A stretch of DNA of 42,449 nt from Sedimenticola sp. (lineage in GTDB: Bacteria; Pseudomonadota; Gammaproteobacteria; Chromatiales; Chromatiaceae), in the NCBI GenBank assembly GCA_027008705.1, contig JALVEB010000025.1, forward strand, positions 1 to 42,449, given 5' to 3'. Made by a program: the position numbers and the translations under genes. Numbering within the stretch: position 1 is the first letter of the stretch; every line of letters starts with the position of its first letter. The notes under the pieces were generated by a model that worked only from the letters and a program-made list of their open reading frames with translations, searched no databases and was not told the origin of the DNA. Below, piece by piece: positions 8,065-16,734 of the stretch.

Positions 8065-9647
8065 GACGGTTCCTTGCGGTCATCGGGGACGCCGGCCTGG
8101 GCCTGTTGGCGCGCGCGTTCGGCTTTCTTCGCCTGCACGCGCCGCAGCGCGGCCTGGATCGCGGCTTTTTTCGGATCGTCGTCGGTCTGTTTCTGCTCCA
8201 GCGCTTCTTTCTTCTTGCGCAGACGCGCCTTGCGCTCGGCTTCGAGGCGCGCGAGGCGCGCCTGACGCGCTTCGTGGCGGCGTCGCGCGAGGTCGGCCTT
8301 GCGGCGCTCCTCCTCTTGCGCCCAGATCTCGGATTTGGCGAAGCGGTAGTACTGCACCAGCGGAATATGGGAGGGACAGACATAGGCGCAGGCGCCGCAC
8401 TCGATGCAGTCGAACAGGTCGAAGCGCTGGACCTCGTCGAAATCGCGCGCTCGGGTGTACCAGTAGAGCTGTTGCGGCAGCAATTCGACCGGGCAGACCC
8501 GTGCGCATTCGCCGCAACGGATGCATGGCCGGGCCGGCTCCTCGGGCGGAGCCTGTTCGGCGTCCAGCGCGAGCAGGCAGTTGCCGCCCTTGAGCAGGGG
8601 GTAGTCGTCGCCGGCCAGCGGCACGCCCATCATCGGGCCGCCCATTACGCGACGGCTCGGTTCCTCCCGGTAGCCGCCGATCTGCTCGACGAGCCAGCCG
8701 AGCGAGGCGCCGAGCGGGGCGCGGACGTTCTGCGGCTGCTTCAGCGCGCCGCCGCTCAGCGTCACCACGCGCGAGATCAGCGGACGACCGTCGATCACTG
8801 CGTCGGCCACCGCCGCCGCGGTGCCGACGTTGTGGCAGACGACCCCGATATCGGCCGGGAGATGTTGCGACGGGACTTCCTGACCGGTCAGAAGGTAGAT
8901 CAGCTGGCGTTCGCCGCCGCTCGGATAACGAGTCGGGATGGAGATCAGCTCGCTGTCTTCGAGGCCGCTCTCGTCGAGCGCCCGGCGCATCGCCGCAATC
9001 GCCTCGGGTTTGTTGTCCTCGATCCCGATCAGGCATTCCCGTGGCGTCAGGATATGACGCATCACGCGCAGCCCGGCGATGATGCGTTCGGCCTGTTCGC
9101 GCATCAGCATGTCGTCGCAGGTGATATAGGGTTCGCATTCGGCGCCGTTCAGGATCAGCGTGCGGATCGGTTTGTCGGCGCCCGGAGCGAGTTTGACACT
9201 GGTCGGAAAGGCGGCGCCGCCGAGGCCGACGATGCCGGCCCAGCGGATGCGCTCGAGCAGGAAATCGCGGTCGCACTGCTCGAAATGGGGCAGGGGTTCG
9301 GGCAGCGCAGCCCACTCGTCCAGGCCGTCGCTCTCGATGACGATCGCGCGCACCGGCAGGCCGGAGGGATGAGGATAGGGGCGTTCCTCGATGGCGACCA
9401 CGCGGCCCGAGGTCGGGGCATGCAGCGAGGCGCTGACGTAGCCCTCGGCCTGAGCGATCAACTGGCCCTTGGCGACCGGCTCGCCGACATCGACCAGCGG
9501 CTCGGCGAGGTGGCCGATGTGTTGGCGCAGCGGCAGCACCAGGCGTTGCGGCACGCCGAGATCGAGGATCGACAGCAGGGTGGACTCCTGCTTGTGCTCG
9601 GGCAGGCGCAGGCCGCCGTGGAATCGGTGCAGTTTGCGCGCCGACAT
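8061..9647 (-). CDS. rnfC: Rnf electron transport complex subunit C
   Basis: This 528-residue peripheral subunit is expected to bind NADH and FMN. ATG 9647 is chosen because it overlaps the rnfB stop by one base (TGATG) and gives the family N-terminus [19 protein letters not shown]. The Nqo1-like core has GLGGAAFPTSVKL and LILNGAECEPYITCDD. Two 4Fe-4S motifs follow: CIRCGECARVCP (from about residue 375) and CIECGACAYVCP (from about 414). The last 90 residues are a Lys/Arg/Glu/Ala-rich helical tail (RRRHEARQARLARLEAERK and so on), shorter than the repeated tail of E. coli RsxC. Such tails are known to vary in length; their function is unclear. Confidence 0.95.
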   Translation of the reverse strand: MSARKLHRFHGGLRLPEHKQESTLLSILDLGVPQRLVLPLRQHIGHLAEPLVDVGEPVAKGQLIAQAEGYVSASLHAPTSGRVVAIEERPYPHPSGLPVRAIVIESDGLDEWAALPEPLPHFEQCDRDFLLERIRWAGIVGLGGAAFPTSVKLAPGADKPIRTLILNGAECEPYITCDDMLMREQAERIIAGLRVMRHILTPRECLIGIEDNKPEAIAAMRRALDESGLEDSELISIPTRYPSGGERQLIYLLTGQEVPSQHLPADIGVVCHNVGTAAAVADAVIDGRPLISRVVTLSGGALKQPQNVRAPLGASLGWLVEQIGGYREEPSRRVMGGPMMGVPLAGDDYPLLKGGNCLLALDAEQAPPEEPARPCIRCGECARVCPVELLPQQLYWYTRARDFDEVQRFDLFDCIECGACAYVCPSHIPLVQYYRFAKSEIWAQEEERRKADLARRRHEARQARLARLEAERKARLRKKKEALEQKQTDDDPKKAAIQAALRRVQAKKAERARQQAQAGVPDDRKEPS

Positions 9648-10204
9648 CAGCCGGCCTCCCGGAGGGCGTCTTCGTCCGGCGCGGGCCAGTGCCAGTGCGC
9701 CAGGTCCGGCTCCAGCCGCACCATCGTGATGCATTCCACCGGGCAGGGCGGCACGCACAGCTTGCAGCCGGTGCATTCGTCCTGGATCACGGTGTGCATC
9801 TGCTTCGCCGCGCCGAGGATGGCGTCGACCGGGCAGGCCTGGATGCACAGCGTGCAGCCGATGCAGTCTTTCTCCTCGATATAGGCGACGAGCTTCTCTT
9901 GCTGCGCCTCGCCGACCTCTTCATCGAGCGGCAGCGGATCGCGTCCCAGCAGATCGGCGAGTTGCAGGATGACGGTTTCTCCGCCGGGTGGGCAGCGGTT
10001 GATATCGGCCTCGCCGCGGGCGATGGCCTCGGCGTAGGGACGGCAACCCGGAAAGCCGCACTGGCCGCATTGGGTCTGCGGCAGCAGCGCATCGATCTGG
10101 TCGACGATCGGATCGCCCTCGACGCGGAAGCGGGTTGCGGCAAAGCCCAGCAGCAACCCGAACAGGGCGGCGAGGACGACCATCACCAGGATCGCGGTCA
10201 GCAT
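9647..10204 (-). CDS. rnfB: Rnf electron transport complex subunit B, ferredoxin-like
   Basis: This 185-residue subunit has an N-terminal membrane anchor ([22 protein letters not shown]), then the RnfB cluster domain [19 protein letters not shown] ending NRCPPGG. It finishes with two ferredoxin-type 4Fe-4S motifs, [12 protein letters not shown] and [12 protein letters not shown]. It is the likely entry point for electrons from ferredoxin. It sits 9 bases after rnfA and shares one base with rnfC, so tight translation coupling is expected. Confidence 0.96.
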   Translation of the reverse strand: MLTAILVMVVLAALFGLLLGFAATRFRVEGDPIVDQIDALLPQTQCGQCGFPGCRPYAEAIARGEADINRCPPGGETVILQLADLLGRDPLPLDEEVGEAQQEKLVAYIEEKDCIGCTLCIQACPVDAILGAAKQMHTVIQDECTGCKLCVPPCPVECITMVRLEPDLAHWHWPAPDEDALREAG

Positions 10205-10213
10205 GGGCGGGAT

Positions 10214-10795
10214 TCAGCCGGCGACCAGGCCGGAAAAGCCCATGAAGGCCATCGACATCAGTCCGGCGGTGATCAGCGCGATGGCGTTGCCTTGAAAGGG
10301 CTCGGGGACGTCGGCGGCGGCAACGCGCTCGCGCACTGCCGCGAACAGCACCAGCACCAGCGAGAAACCCACCGCCGCGCCGAAGCCGTAGAGCGCGGAT
10401 TCGACAAAGCCGTGTCGTTCCTGGGTGTTCAGCAAGGCGACGCCGAGCACCGCGCAGTTGGTGGTGATCAGCGGCAGATAGATGCCAAGCACCTGATACA
10501 GCACCGGGCTGGTCTTGTGCATCACGGTTTCGGTGAACTGCACCACGACCGCGATCACCAGGATGAAAGCGATGGTTTGCAGATACTCGAGTCCGAGCGG
10601 GGCGAGCAGGTATTCGTTCACCAGGTAGCTGCAAACCGCCGACAAGGTCAGTACGAAGGTGGTCGCCAGCCCCATCCCGGTGGCCGTTTCGAGCTTGCGC
10701 GAGACGCCCATGAACGGGCACAGGCCGAGAAACTTCACCAGCACGAAGTTGTTGACGAGGATGGTGCTGACCAGGATCAGGGCGTACTCGGCCAT
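10214..10795 (-). CDS. rnfA: Rnf electron transport complex subunit A
   Basis: This 193-residue polytopic inner-membrane protein has six hydrophobic helices and is paralogous to RnfE. The conserved cysteines are C26 in [10 protein letters not shown] and that in [12 protein letters not shown], which with RnfE would hold the intramembrane 2Fe-2S cluster known from structures of related complexes. [19 protein letters not shown] is the typical start. It begins only 9 bases after the metG stop, so it is probably transcribed from the metG promoter. Confidence 0.96.
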   Translation of the reverse strand: MAEYALILVSTILVNNFVLVKFLGLCPFMGVSRKLETATGMGLATTFVLTLSAVCSYLVNEYLLAPLGLEYLQTIAFILVIAVVVQFTETVMHKTSPVLYQVLGIYLPLITTNCAVLGVALLNTQERHGFVESALYGFGAAVGFSLVLVLFAAVRERVAAADVPEPFQGNAIALITAGLMSMAFMGFSGLVAG

Positions 10796-10804
10796 CGCGC
10801 GATC

Positions 10805-12838
10805 CTACTTGACCCGCATGCCGGGTTGCGCGCCGGCATCGGGCTGCAACAGCCACAGCTCCTTGCCCCCCGGGCCGGCGGCCAGCACCATGCCCTCGGA
10901 AACGCCGAAACGCATCTTGCGCGGCGCCAGGTTGGCGACCATGACAGTCAGTCGGCCGATCAGATCTTCTGGCGCATAGGCCGATTTGATGCCGGCAAAG
11001 ACGGTACGTCGCTCGTCGCCCAGGTCGAGCGTCAATTGCAGCAGCTTGTCGGCGCCCTCCACATGGGTGGCATCGACGATGCGCGCGATGCGCAGATCGA
11101 CCTTGGCGAAATCGTCGTATTCGATGGTCGGCGCGATCGGCTCGATCGAGCCGGCCGATGGCGGCGCGGCGGCATCGGCGCCGGCGGCGAGATCCTCCTT
11201 CGAGGCCTCGACCATGGCCGCGACGCGCTTGGGATCGACGCGCGTCATCAGCGGCGAGAACCTGCCGATGCGGTGATCGAGCAGCGGAGTGGCGATCGAG
11301 TCCCAACCCGGCGGCTCGATGCCGAGAAAGGCCTCGGCCTTTTGCGCCGTGGCCGGCAGGATCGGGCGCAGCCAGGCCATCAGGATACGGAACAGCTCGA
11401 TGCCCATGCCGCAGACCGCCTGCAACTCGGCCTCGCGGCCTTCCTGCTTGGCGATCACCCAGGGCTTTTTCTCGTCGATGTACTGGTTGGCCTTGTCGGC
11501 CCAGGCCATGATCTCGCGCACCGCGTGGCTGAACTCGCGGCGTTCGTACAATTGCGCGATGCCCTCCGAGGCGGCGACGAAGTCGGCATGCAGCGATGGG
11601 TTTTCGAGCGAGGCCGGCAGACGGCCGTCGAAGCGCTTGGCGAGGAAGCCGGCGCAGCGGCTGGCGATGTTGACCACTTTGCCAACCAGGTCGGAGTTGA
11701 CACGCTGGGCGAAGTCCTCGAGGTTCAGGTCGATGTCGTCGACCCCGGAGCCGAGCTTCGCGGCGAAGTAGTAACGCAGGTATTCCGGATTCAGGTGATC
11801 CAGATAGGTGCGCGCCTTGATGAAGGTGCCGCGCGACTTCGACATCTTCTGGCCGTCGACGGTCAGAAAGCCATGCGCGTAGATCGCCGTCGGCGCGCGG
11901 AAGCCGGCGCCGGAGAGCATCGCCGGCCAGAACAAGGCATGGAAGTAGATGATGTCCTTGCCGATGAAGTGGTACAGCTCGGCGTCGCTGTCCGGCCGCC
12001 ACCAGGCGTCGAAATCCAGACCGATGCGGTCGCAGAGATTGCGGAAGCTCGCCATGTAGCCGATCGGCGCGTCGAGCCAGACATAGAAATACTTGCCCGG
12101 ATGGCCCGGGATCTCGAAGCCGAAGTAGGGCGCGTCGCGCGAGATGTCCCACTCTTGCAGGCCGGCCTCGAACCATTCGTCGAGCTTGTTGGCGACCGCT
12201 TCCTGGAGATGGCCGGCGTGGGTCCATTGCTTCAGCATCGGCTCGAAATCACCCAGTTTGAAGAACAGGTGCTCGGTTTCCTTCTCCACCGGCTTGGCGC
12301 CGGAGACCGCCGAGTAGGCGTTCTTCAGCTCGGTCGGCGCGTAGGTCGCGCCACAGACCTCGCAGCTGTCCCCATACTGGTCGGGCGCGCCGCACTTCGG
12401 GCATTCGCCCTTGATGAAACGGTCCGGCAGGAACATCTCCTGCTGAGGATCGTAGGCCTGGGTGATCTTGCGCGTCGCGATATGGCCGGCGGCCTGGTTG
12501 CGCTCGAAGATCAGTTCGGCATAGTGGCGGTTCTCGTCCGAGTGGGTCGAGTGATAGTTGTCGAAGCCGATCGCGAAATCGGCGAAATCGGCCTGGTGTT
12601 CGCGGTGGGTCTTCTCGATCAGCTCTTCCGGGGTGATCCCCTCCTGGCGCGCGCGCAGCATGATCGGTGTGCCGTGGGCGTCGTCGGCGCAGACATAGAA
12701 GCACTGGTGTCCGCGCATGCGCTGGAAGCGTGTCCAGATGTCGGTCTGGATGTATTCCACCAGATGGCCGATGTGGATCGGCCCGTTGGCATAGGGCAGG
12801 GCGCTGGTGACAAGGATCTTGCGGGTGGTGTCGGACAT
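10805..12838 (-). CDS. metG: Methionyl-tRNA synthetase
   Basis: This 677-residue class I aminoacyl-tRNA synthetase charges tRNA-Met. It contains the HIGH signature as PIHIGHL after ALPYANG, a zinc-binding region with two CxxC knuckles (CPKCG and CEVCG), the KMSKS loop ([10 protein letters not shown]), an anticodon-binding helical region, and a C-terminal EMAP/tRNA-binding domain from about residue 575 ([20 protein letters not shown]). The length is that of the long, dimeric bacterial form. First gene of metG-rnfABCDGE, an arrangement also known from Pseudomonas. Confidence 0.97.
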   Translation of the reverse strand: MSDTTRKILVTSALPYANGPIHIGHLVEYIQTDIWTRFQRMRGHQCFYVCADDAHGTPIMLRARQEGITPEELIEKTHREHQADFADFAIGFDNYHSTHSDENRHYAELIFERNQAAGHIATRKITQAYDPQQEMFLPDRFIKGECPKCGAPDQYGDSCEVCGATYAPTELKNAYSAVSGAKPVEKETEHLFFKLGDFEPMLKQWTHAGHLQEAVANKLDEWFEAGLQEWDISRDAPYFGFEIPGHPGKYFYVWLDAPIGYMASFRNLCDRIGLDFDAWWRPDSDAELYHFIGKDIIYFHALFWPAMLSGAGFRAPTAIYAHGFLTVDGQKMSKSRGTFIKARTYLDHLNPEYLRYYFAAKLGSGVDDIDLNLEDFAQRVNSDLVGKVVNIASRCAGFLAKRFDGRLPASLENPSLHADFVAASEGIAQLYERREFSHAVREIMAWADKANQYIDEKKPWVIAKQEGREAELQAVCGMGIELFRILMAWLRPILPATAQKAEAFLGIEPPGWDSIATPLLDHRIGRFSPLMTRVDPKRVAAMVEASKEDLAAGADAAAPPSAGSIEPIAPTIEYDDFAKVDLRIARIVDATHVEGADKLLQLTLDLGDERRTVFAGIKSAYAPEDLIGRLTVMVANLAPRKMRFGVSEGMVLAAGPGGKELWLLQPDAGAQPGMRVK

Positions 12839-12874
12839 CGGGGCTGGCCTTTCGGAACGGCAGGATCAGCGCCC

Positions 12875-12883
12875 ATTATCGCA
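12875..12883 (-). promoter_or_regulatory. Extended -10 promoter for metG-rnf, with inverted repeat
   Basis: On the minus strand TGC-GATAAT forms an extended -10 box about 37 bases before the metG ATG; no good -35 is seen at 17 bases. A perfect inverted repeat TTCCAGG (12887-12893) / CCTGGAA (12906-12912) covers the -35 region and could be an operator or part of an RNA hairpin. Inference from sequence only. Confidence 0.5.
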
Positions 12884-12943
12884 TATTTCCAGGCCCTCCG
12901 GATGACCTGGAAGCCCTGCCGCGTGTACGGAAGAGACAAGCCG

Positions 12944-12976
12944 CGCCCGGAATCCTCCAGGCGCGGATTCCGGGCG
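12944..12976 (-). terminator. Hairpin terminator after ppk2
   Basis: A perfect 12-base stem, CGCCCGGAATCC (12944-12955) with GGATTCCGGGCG (12965-12976), lies about 20 bases after the ppk2 stop on the minus strand. It is followed in that direction by a moderately T-rich stretch. It separates ppk2 from the metG promoter. Confidence 0.65.
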
Positions 12977-12995
12977 GGCACCGGCGGGGTTGGGC

Positions 12996-13910
12996 TTACA
13001 GCCCCATGTGCTTGCGATATTTCTTCTCGCCCTTTTCGTAGATGTTCTTCGCCGAGCCGACCAGCAGCGGATCCGGAGGAACCGCGATCTTATGCTTTTT
13101 GTTCGGATAGTCGAGGTTGTTGAGCAGGAAGCGCATCGCGTTCAGGCGCGCGCGCTTCTTGCAGTCGGATTTGATTACGGTCCACGGTGCGTCGGCGGTG
13201 TCGGTGTAGAAGAACATGGCCTCCTTCGCGGCGGTGTAGTCGTCCCACTTGTCCAGCGATTGCAGATCGATCGGGCTCAGCTTCCATTGTTTCAGCGGGT
13301 CGTTCAGGCGGGCGTGGAAGCGGCGGAACTGCTCTTTTCGGCTGACCGAGAACCATAGTTTGAACAGGTGGATGCCGTCACGCACCAGCATGCGTTCGAA
13401 CTCCGGCGCCTGACGCATGAACTCGAGGTACTGTTCCGGGGTGCAGAAGTTCATCACCCGCTCGACACCGGCGCGGTTGTACCACGAGCGGTCGAAGAGC
13501 ACGATCTCCCCCTTCGTCGGCAGGTGCTTGGCATAGCGCTGGAAGTACCATTGGCCCGCCTCTTCGTGGGTGGGTTTTTCGAGCGCGACGACGCGCGCCC
13601 CACGGGGGTTCATGTGCTCCATCACGCGCTTGATGGTGCCTCCCTTGCCGGCCGCGTCGCGCCCCTCGAACAGGATCACGATGCGCTGTCCGGTGTCCTT
13701 GACCCAGTTTTGCATCTTGATCAGCTCGATCTGCAGATCGCGTTTCTGGTCTTCGTACTTGCGCCGGCTGAGCTTGCGCGGGTAGGGATAGTTGGCGTCC
13801 GGGAAGATCTCCTTCTTGCCGAGTTTCGAGACTTCCTCGACGGTCGGGACGCCCTTGCCGGATTTGAAATGGTTCTCCTTGGTGAGGATCTGTAAGGCTT
13901 CTGCGCTCAT
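12996..13910 (-). CDS. ppk2: Polyphosphate kinase 2 (PPK2 family)
   Basis: This 304-residue kinase transfers phosphate between polyphosphate and nucleotides. Walker A is FEGRDAAGKGGTIKR and the Walker B/lid region is DRSWYNRAGVERVM, with further family markers GQWYFQRY, FKLWFSVSR and SPIDLQSLDKWDDYTAAKE. Single-domain length and these motifs fit class I PPK2, which usually favours nucleoside diphosphates; the exact preference cannot be read. MSAEALQILTKEN at 13910 is preferred because AGGA lies 10 bases upstream; the frame continues upstream to 14033 without family-like residues. It is single-gene, divergent from the M48 peptidase gene. Confidence 0.93.
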   Translation of the reverse strand: MSAEALQILTKENHFKSGKGVPTVEEVSKLGKKEIFPDANYPYPRKLSRRKYEDQKRDLQIELIKMQNWVKDTGQRIVILFEGRDAAGKGGTIKRVMEHMNPRGARVVALEKPTHEEAGQWYFQRYAKHLPTKGEIVLFDRSWYNRAGVERVMNFCTPEQYLEFMRQAPEFERMLVRDGIHLFKLWFSVSRKEQFRRFHARLNDPLKQWKLSPIDLQSLDKWDDYTAAKEAMFFYTDTADAPWTVIKSDCKKRARLNAMRFLLNNLDYPNKKHKIAVPPDPLLVGSAKNIYEKGEKKYRKHMGL

Positions 13911-14015
13911 TGTCGGTGGTTCCTGCCGGGTTGGGTTGATGGGGGCATGCATGGCCGCGCGGAGACGGCTGGATTCGCGCGCTCTGGTGCGTAATGGCTT
14001 CATGGATGCCCTTCC

Positions 14016-14021
14016 ATTATA
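14016..14021 (-). promoter_or_regulatory. -10 box, probable ppk2 promoter
   Basis: A perfect TATAAT on the minus strand lies about 105 bases upstream of the ppk2 start, in the gap between divergent genes. No good -35 hexamer is present at 16-18 bases, so an activator may be needed or the site may be fortuitous. Confidence 0.4.
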
Positions 14022-14161
14022 GTAGATGGGCAACGGAGTTTGCTGACTGAGGTCAAAGGTAGAGGGCCGTGGCTTGGCGGCGCGCCGGGGGCGGCTACAG
14101 TAGTTGAACGTTCATGGGCGACGAGGATCGAACTCGAGGTCCACGGGGAGAAGGCAGCTCG

Positions 14162-15751
14162 ATGCGATGTTCCAGGAGATTGAATCGATGGTTCTGGCTG
14201 GTTTTTTCGGCGGTCATCGCGGGGTGCGCGGTGAACCCGGTCACCGGCCAGCGCGAGTTGAACCTGGTCAGCGAATCCCAGGAGCTGGCGATCGGGGCCA
14301 GACAGTTTCTGCCGAGTCGCCAGGAACAGGGGGGTGACTACAATGCCGAGCCGGAGGTGGTGGCCTATGTGCGCGAGGTCGGCCAGAAGCTTGCGGCGGT
14401 GGCCGATCGCAAGTTGCCCTACGAATTCGTCGTATTGAACAATGACACGCCGAATGCCTGGGCGCTGCCCGGGGGCAAGATCGCGGTCAATCGCGGCTTG
14501 TTGACGCGGCTCGACAGCGAGGCCGAGCTGGCCGCGGTGCTCGCGCACGAGATCGTCCACGCGGCGGCGCGCCACGGCGCCCAGCAACTGCAACGCGGCT
14601 TGCTGATGCAGGGCGCGGTGTTGGCCGCCTCGGCGGCGGCCTCGTCGTCGCGTTACGGCGGCCTGGCCGGCACCGCGGCGTCGCTGGGCTCGGTTCTGCT
14701 GTCGCGCGCCTACGGGCGGGATGCCGAGCGCGAGGCCGATTACTACGGCATGCGCTATATGTTGCGCGCCGGTTACGATCCGTGGGCCGCGGTGCGCCTG
14801 CAAAAGCTTTTCGTGAAGCTGTCGAAGGCGCATGATCCGGCCTGGCTGGGCGGTTTGCTCGCCACGCACCCGCCGTCACGCGAGCGCGTCGAGAACAATC
14901 GCCGGGAGGCCGAGGCGCTGACACGCGGCTTGCGGGGCCGACGGCTGTTCGTCGGCGCCCATGCCTACCAGCGGCGCATGGCCGGGCTGCTGCGCGCCAA
15001 GCCGGCCTATGCGGCCTACCGCAAGGGTCGCAAGGCGTTGAAGCGGGGTGACGCCGAGGCCGCGCTGCGCCTGGCCGACGAGGCGATCGACATCGAACCG
15101 CGCGAGGCCTTGTTCTTCGCGTTGCGCGGCGAGGCCCTGCGCAAGCTGGGCCGCAAGCGCGCGGCGTTGCGCGCCATCGACCGCGCTGTCGAGCGGAATC
15201 CGGACTACTTTGCCTTGCATGTCGAGCGCGGCCTGCTGTTGCACGAACTGGGTGACGACCACGCCGCGCGGCGGGCGTTCGAGCGCAGCATCGACCAGCT
15301 GCCGACCGCGACGGCCTATTACGCGCTCGGTCTGATCGCGGCCGGGCAGGGAGAGCGGGAGCGTGCGGTGAAGTATCTGCGGGTCGCTTCCCGGGCGCGC
15401 TCGGAGGTCGGGAAGCGCGCCCGAGCGGACCTGCTCCGGCTGGATCTGGCGCGCCATCCCGAGCGCTATGTACAGGCCGATATCGCGCTGGACGATGACG
15501 GCTACCTGCTGATCGTGCTGCGCAATCGCAGCGCGAGCCCGCTGCGCGATCTGCTCGTGCTGGTGGGGCGCCGCCGGGGCGGCGGGCTGGCGCCGCTTGA
15601 ACGCATCCCCTACCATGGTGTCTTGAAAGCGGGCGCGCGCGCCACCATCTCGACCGATATCGGCCCGCTGTCCTCGCGCGGCGAGCTGGCGCGTTATGGC
15701 GCGCGGGTCGAGGGCGCTGAAGACGGCTCCACACGGCGCTTGCGCCTGTGA
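14162..15751 (+). CDS. M48-family metallopeptidase lipoprotein with TPR repeats
   Basis: This 529-residue zinc peptidase is predicted to be outer-membrane-anchored in the periplasm. ATG 14162 follows AAGG with a 7-base gap and gives a lipoprotein signal ending VIAGC (Cys22), then AVNPVTGQREL. The peptidase domain has NAWALPGGKIAVNRGLL, the zinc motif HEIVH (residues 129-133) and the third ligand in EREADYYGM (E191). From about residue 285 TPR-like helices follow (RGDAEAALRLADEAID, ALRAIDRAVERNP). The last 90 residues look like a beta domain. The layout resembles BepA (YfgC), which monitors outer-membrane protein assembly, but the extra C-terminal domain differs, so no gene symbol is given. 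The next gene starts 16 bases downstream. Confidence 0.88.
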   Translation: MRCSRRLNRWFWLVFSAVIAGCAVNPVTGQRELNLVSESQELAIGARQFLPSRQEQGGDYNAEPEVVAYVREVGQKLAAVADRKLPYEFVVLNNDTPNAWALPGGKIAVNRGLLTRLDSEAELAAVLAHEIVHAAARHGAQQLQRGLLMQGAVLAASAAASSSRYGGLAGTAASLGSVLLSRAYGRDAEREADYYGMRYMLRAGYDPWAAVRLQKLFVKLSKAHDPAWLGGLLATHPPSRERVENNRREAEALTRGLRGRRLFVGAHAYQRRMAGLLRAKPAYAAYRKGRKALKRGDAEAALRLADEAIDIEPREALFFALRGEALRKLGRKRAALRAIDRAVERNPDYFALHVERGLLLHELGDDHAARRAFERSIDQLPTATAYYALGLIAAGQGERERAVKYLRVASRARSEVGKRARADLLRLDLARHPERYVQADIALDDDGYLLIVLRNRSASPLRDLLVLVGRRRGGGLAPLERIPYHGVLKAGARATISTDIGPLSSRGELARYGARVEGAEDGSTRRLRL

Positions 15752-15767
15752 ACGGCGGAGGTTTTCG

Positions 15768-16643
15768 ATGGGTTTCATGAACAAGATCCTCCGCCTGAAC
15801 GACGGCGATACCAGCGGCTATCTGCCGTTCGTGATCGCCGGGAGACAGGTCGGCAACATCCGCCCGGCGTTCGCCGCCTTGCTGCGCGCGTTTCCGGAGG
15901 TTTTCGTGGTCGGTGAGACCTGGGTTTCGCTGCATCATGATTTGCATGACTTCGAGTCGCGCTCCGAGGCCCTCGCCCGGGTGTTGCGGAACCTTCATCG
16001 CGAAGGGCGGGTCGAAACCCTGCTCGGCGAGATGTACCCGGTCACCGATGGGCGCCGCGAGCACGCGCTGTGCCTGATCGATCGTGGCGCGATCGGCTAT
16101 TTTGGTATCTGCGCCTTCGGCCAGCATCTCAATGGTTATGTTGGCGAGGGTGATGATCTGCGTATGTGGATTGCCACCCGCGCGCGCGATCGCAAGCTCT
16201 ATCCGGGCAAGCTCGATCAACTGGTTGCCGGCGGTTTGCCGTGGGGCATCTCGCTGGCCGGGAATCTGGCGAAGGAGTGCCACGAAGAGGCCGGTATGTC
16301 GTCCGAGCTGGCGGCGCGCGCGCGACCGGTCGGCGCATTGAGCTATTTCGCGGAGAATCCGCGCGGGTTGAAGCCGGACGTATTGTATTGCTACGACTTG
16401 GCGCTGCCGGAGGATTTCCGTCCGGTATGTACCGATGGCGAGGTCGAGACCTTCGAGCTGATGCCGATCGCCGAGGTCATCGAGCGGGTGCGCGACAGCG
16501 ACGATTTCAAACCGAACTGCGACCTCGTGATCATCGATTTCCTGATCCGCCACGGTTATCTCGGCCCGGAGGAGTCGGATTATCTGGCGTTGCAGACCGG
16601 CCTGCATCCCGGGGTCCGGGGGATTGGCGCGGTATGCTTGTGA
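15768..16643 (+). CDS. Nudix hydrolase with DUF4743 N-terminal domain
   Basis: This 291-residue protein has an N-terminal region (FVIAGRQVGNIRPAFAALL, then VETLLGEMYPVTDGRRE) typical of DUF4743, followed by a Nudix domain. The Nudix box reads GGLPWGISLAGNLAKECHEE then AGM; the core KECHEEAG replaces REUxEExG, and the upstream glutamate position of the consensus is a glycine/asparagine here. The family is related to yeast Tnr3 and plant Nudt20/24 enzymes, which hydrolyse oxidised thiamine diphosphates; that substrate is an inference by family. ATG 15768 has GGAG(G) 6-7 bases upstream. It probably shares a transcript with the M48 gene 16 bases upstream. Confidence 0.88.
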   Translation: MGFMNKILRLNDGDTSGYLPFVIAGRQVGNIRPAFAALLRAFPEVFVVGETWVSLHHDLHDFESRSEALARVLRNLHREGRVETLLGEMYPVTDGRREHALCLIDRGAIGYFGICAFGQHLNGYVGEGDDLRMWIATRARDRKLYPGKLDQLVAGGLPWGISLAGNLAKECHEEAGMSSELAARARPVGALSYFAENPRGLKPDVLYCYDLALPEDFRPVCTDGEVETFELMPIAEVIERVRDSDDFKPNCDLVIIDFLIRHGYLGPEESDYLALQTGLHPGVRGIGAVCL

Positions 16644-16662
16644 GCCGGGTCCCGCGAGCGCG

Positions 16663-16671
16663 TGCTACACT
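16663..16671 (+). promoter_or_regulatory. Extended -10 promoter for prc
   Basis: TGC-TACACT forms an extended -10 box about 63 bases before the prc start and just after the Nudix gene stop. No clear -35 is seen. Confidence 0.4.
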
Positions 16672-16734
16672 CGAACCACAAGACAAGATCGGCATGGCAA
16701 TGTCGGCACACCGCCGAATAGCAGGATGACAACG

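Noticed and set aside
9689-13123. Very long plus-strand open frame (over 1,100 codons) opposite rnf and metG
   Set aside because: It is antisense to well-recognised genes; high GC at third positions removes stops on the other strand. The translation is low-complexity with no family motifs.
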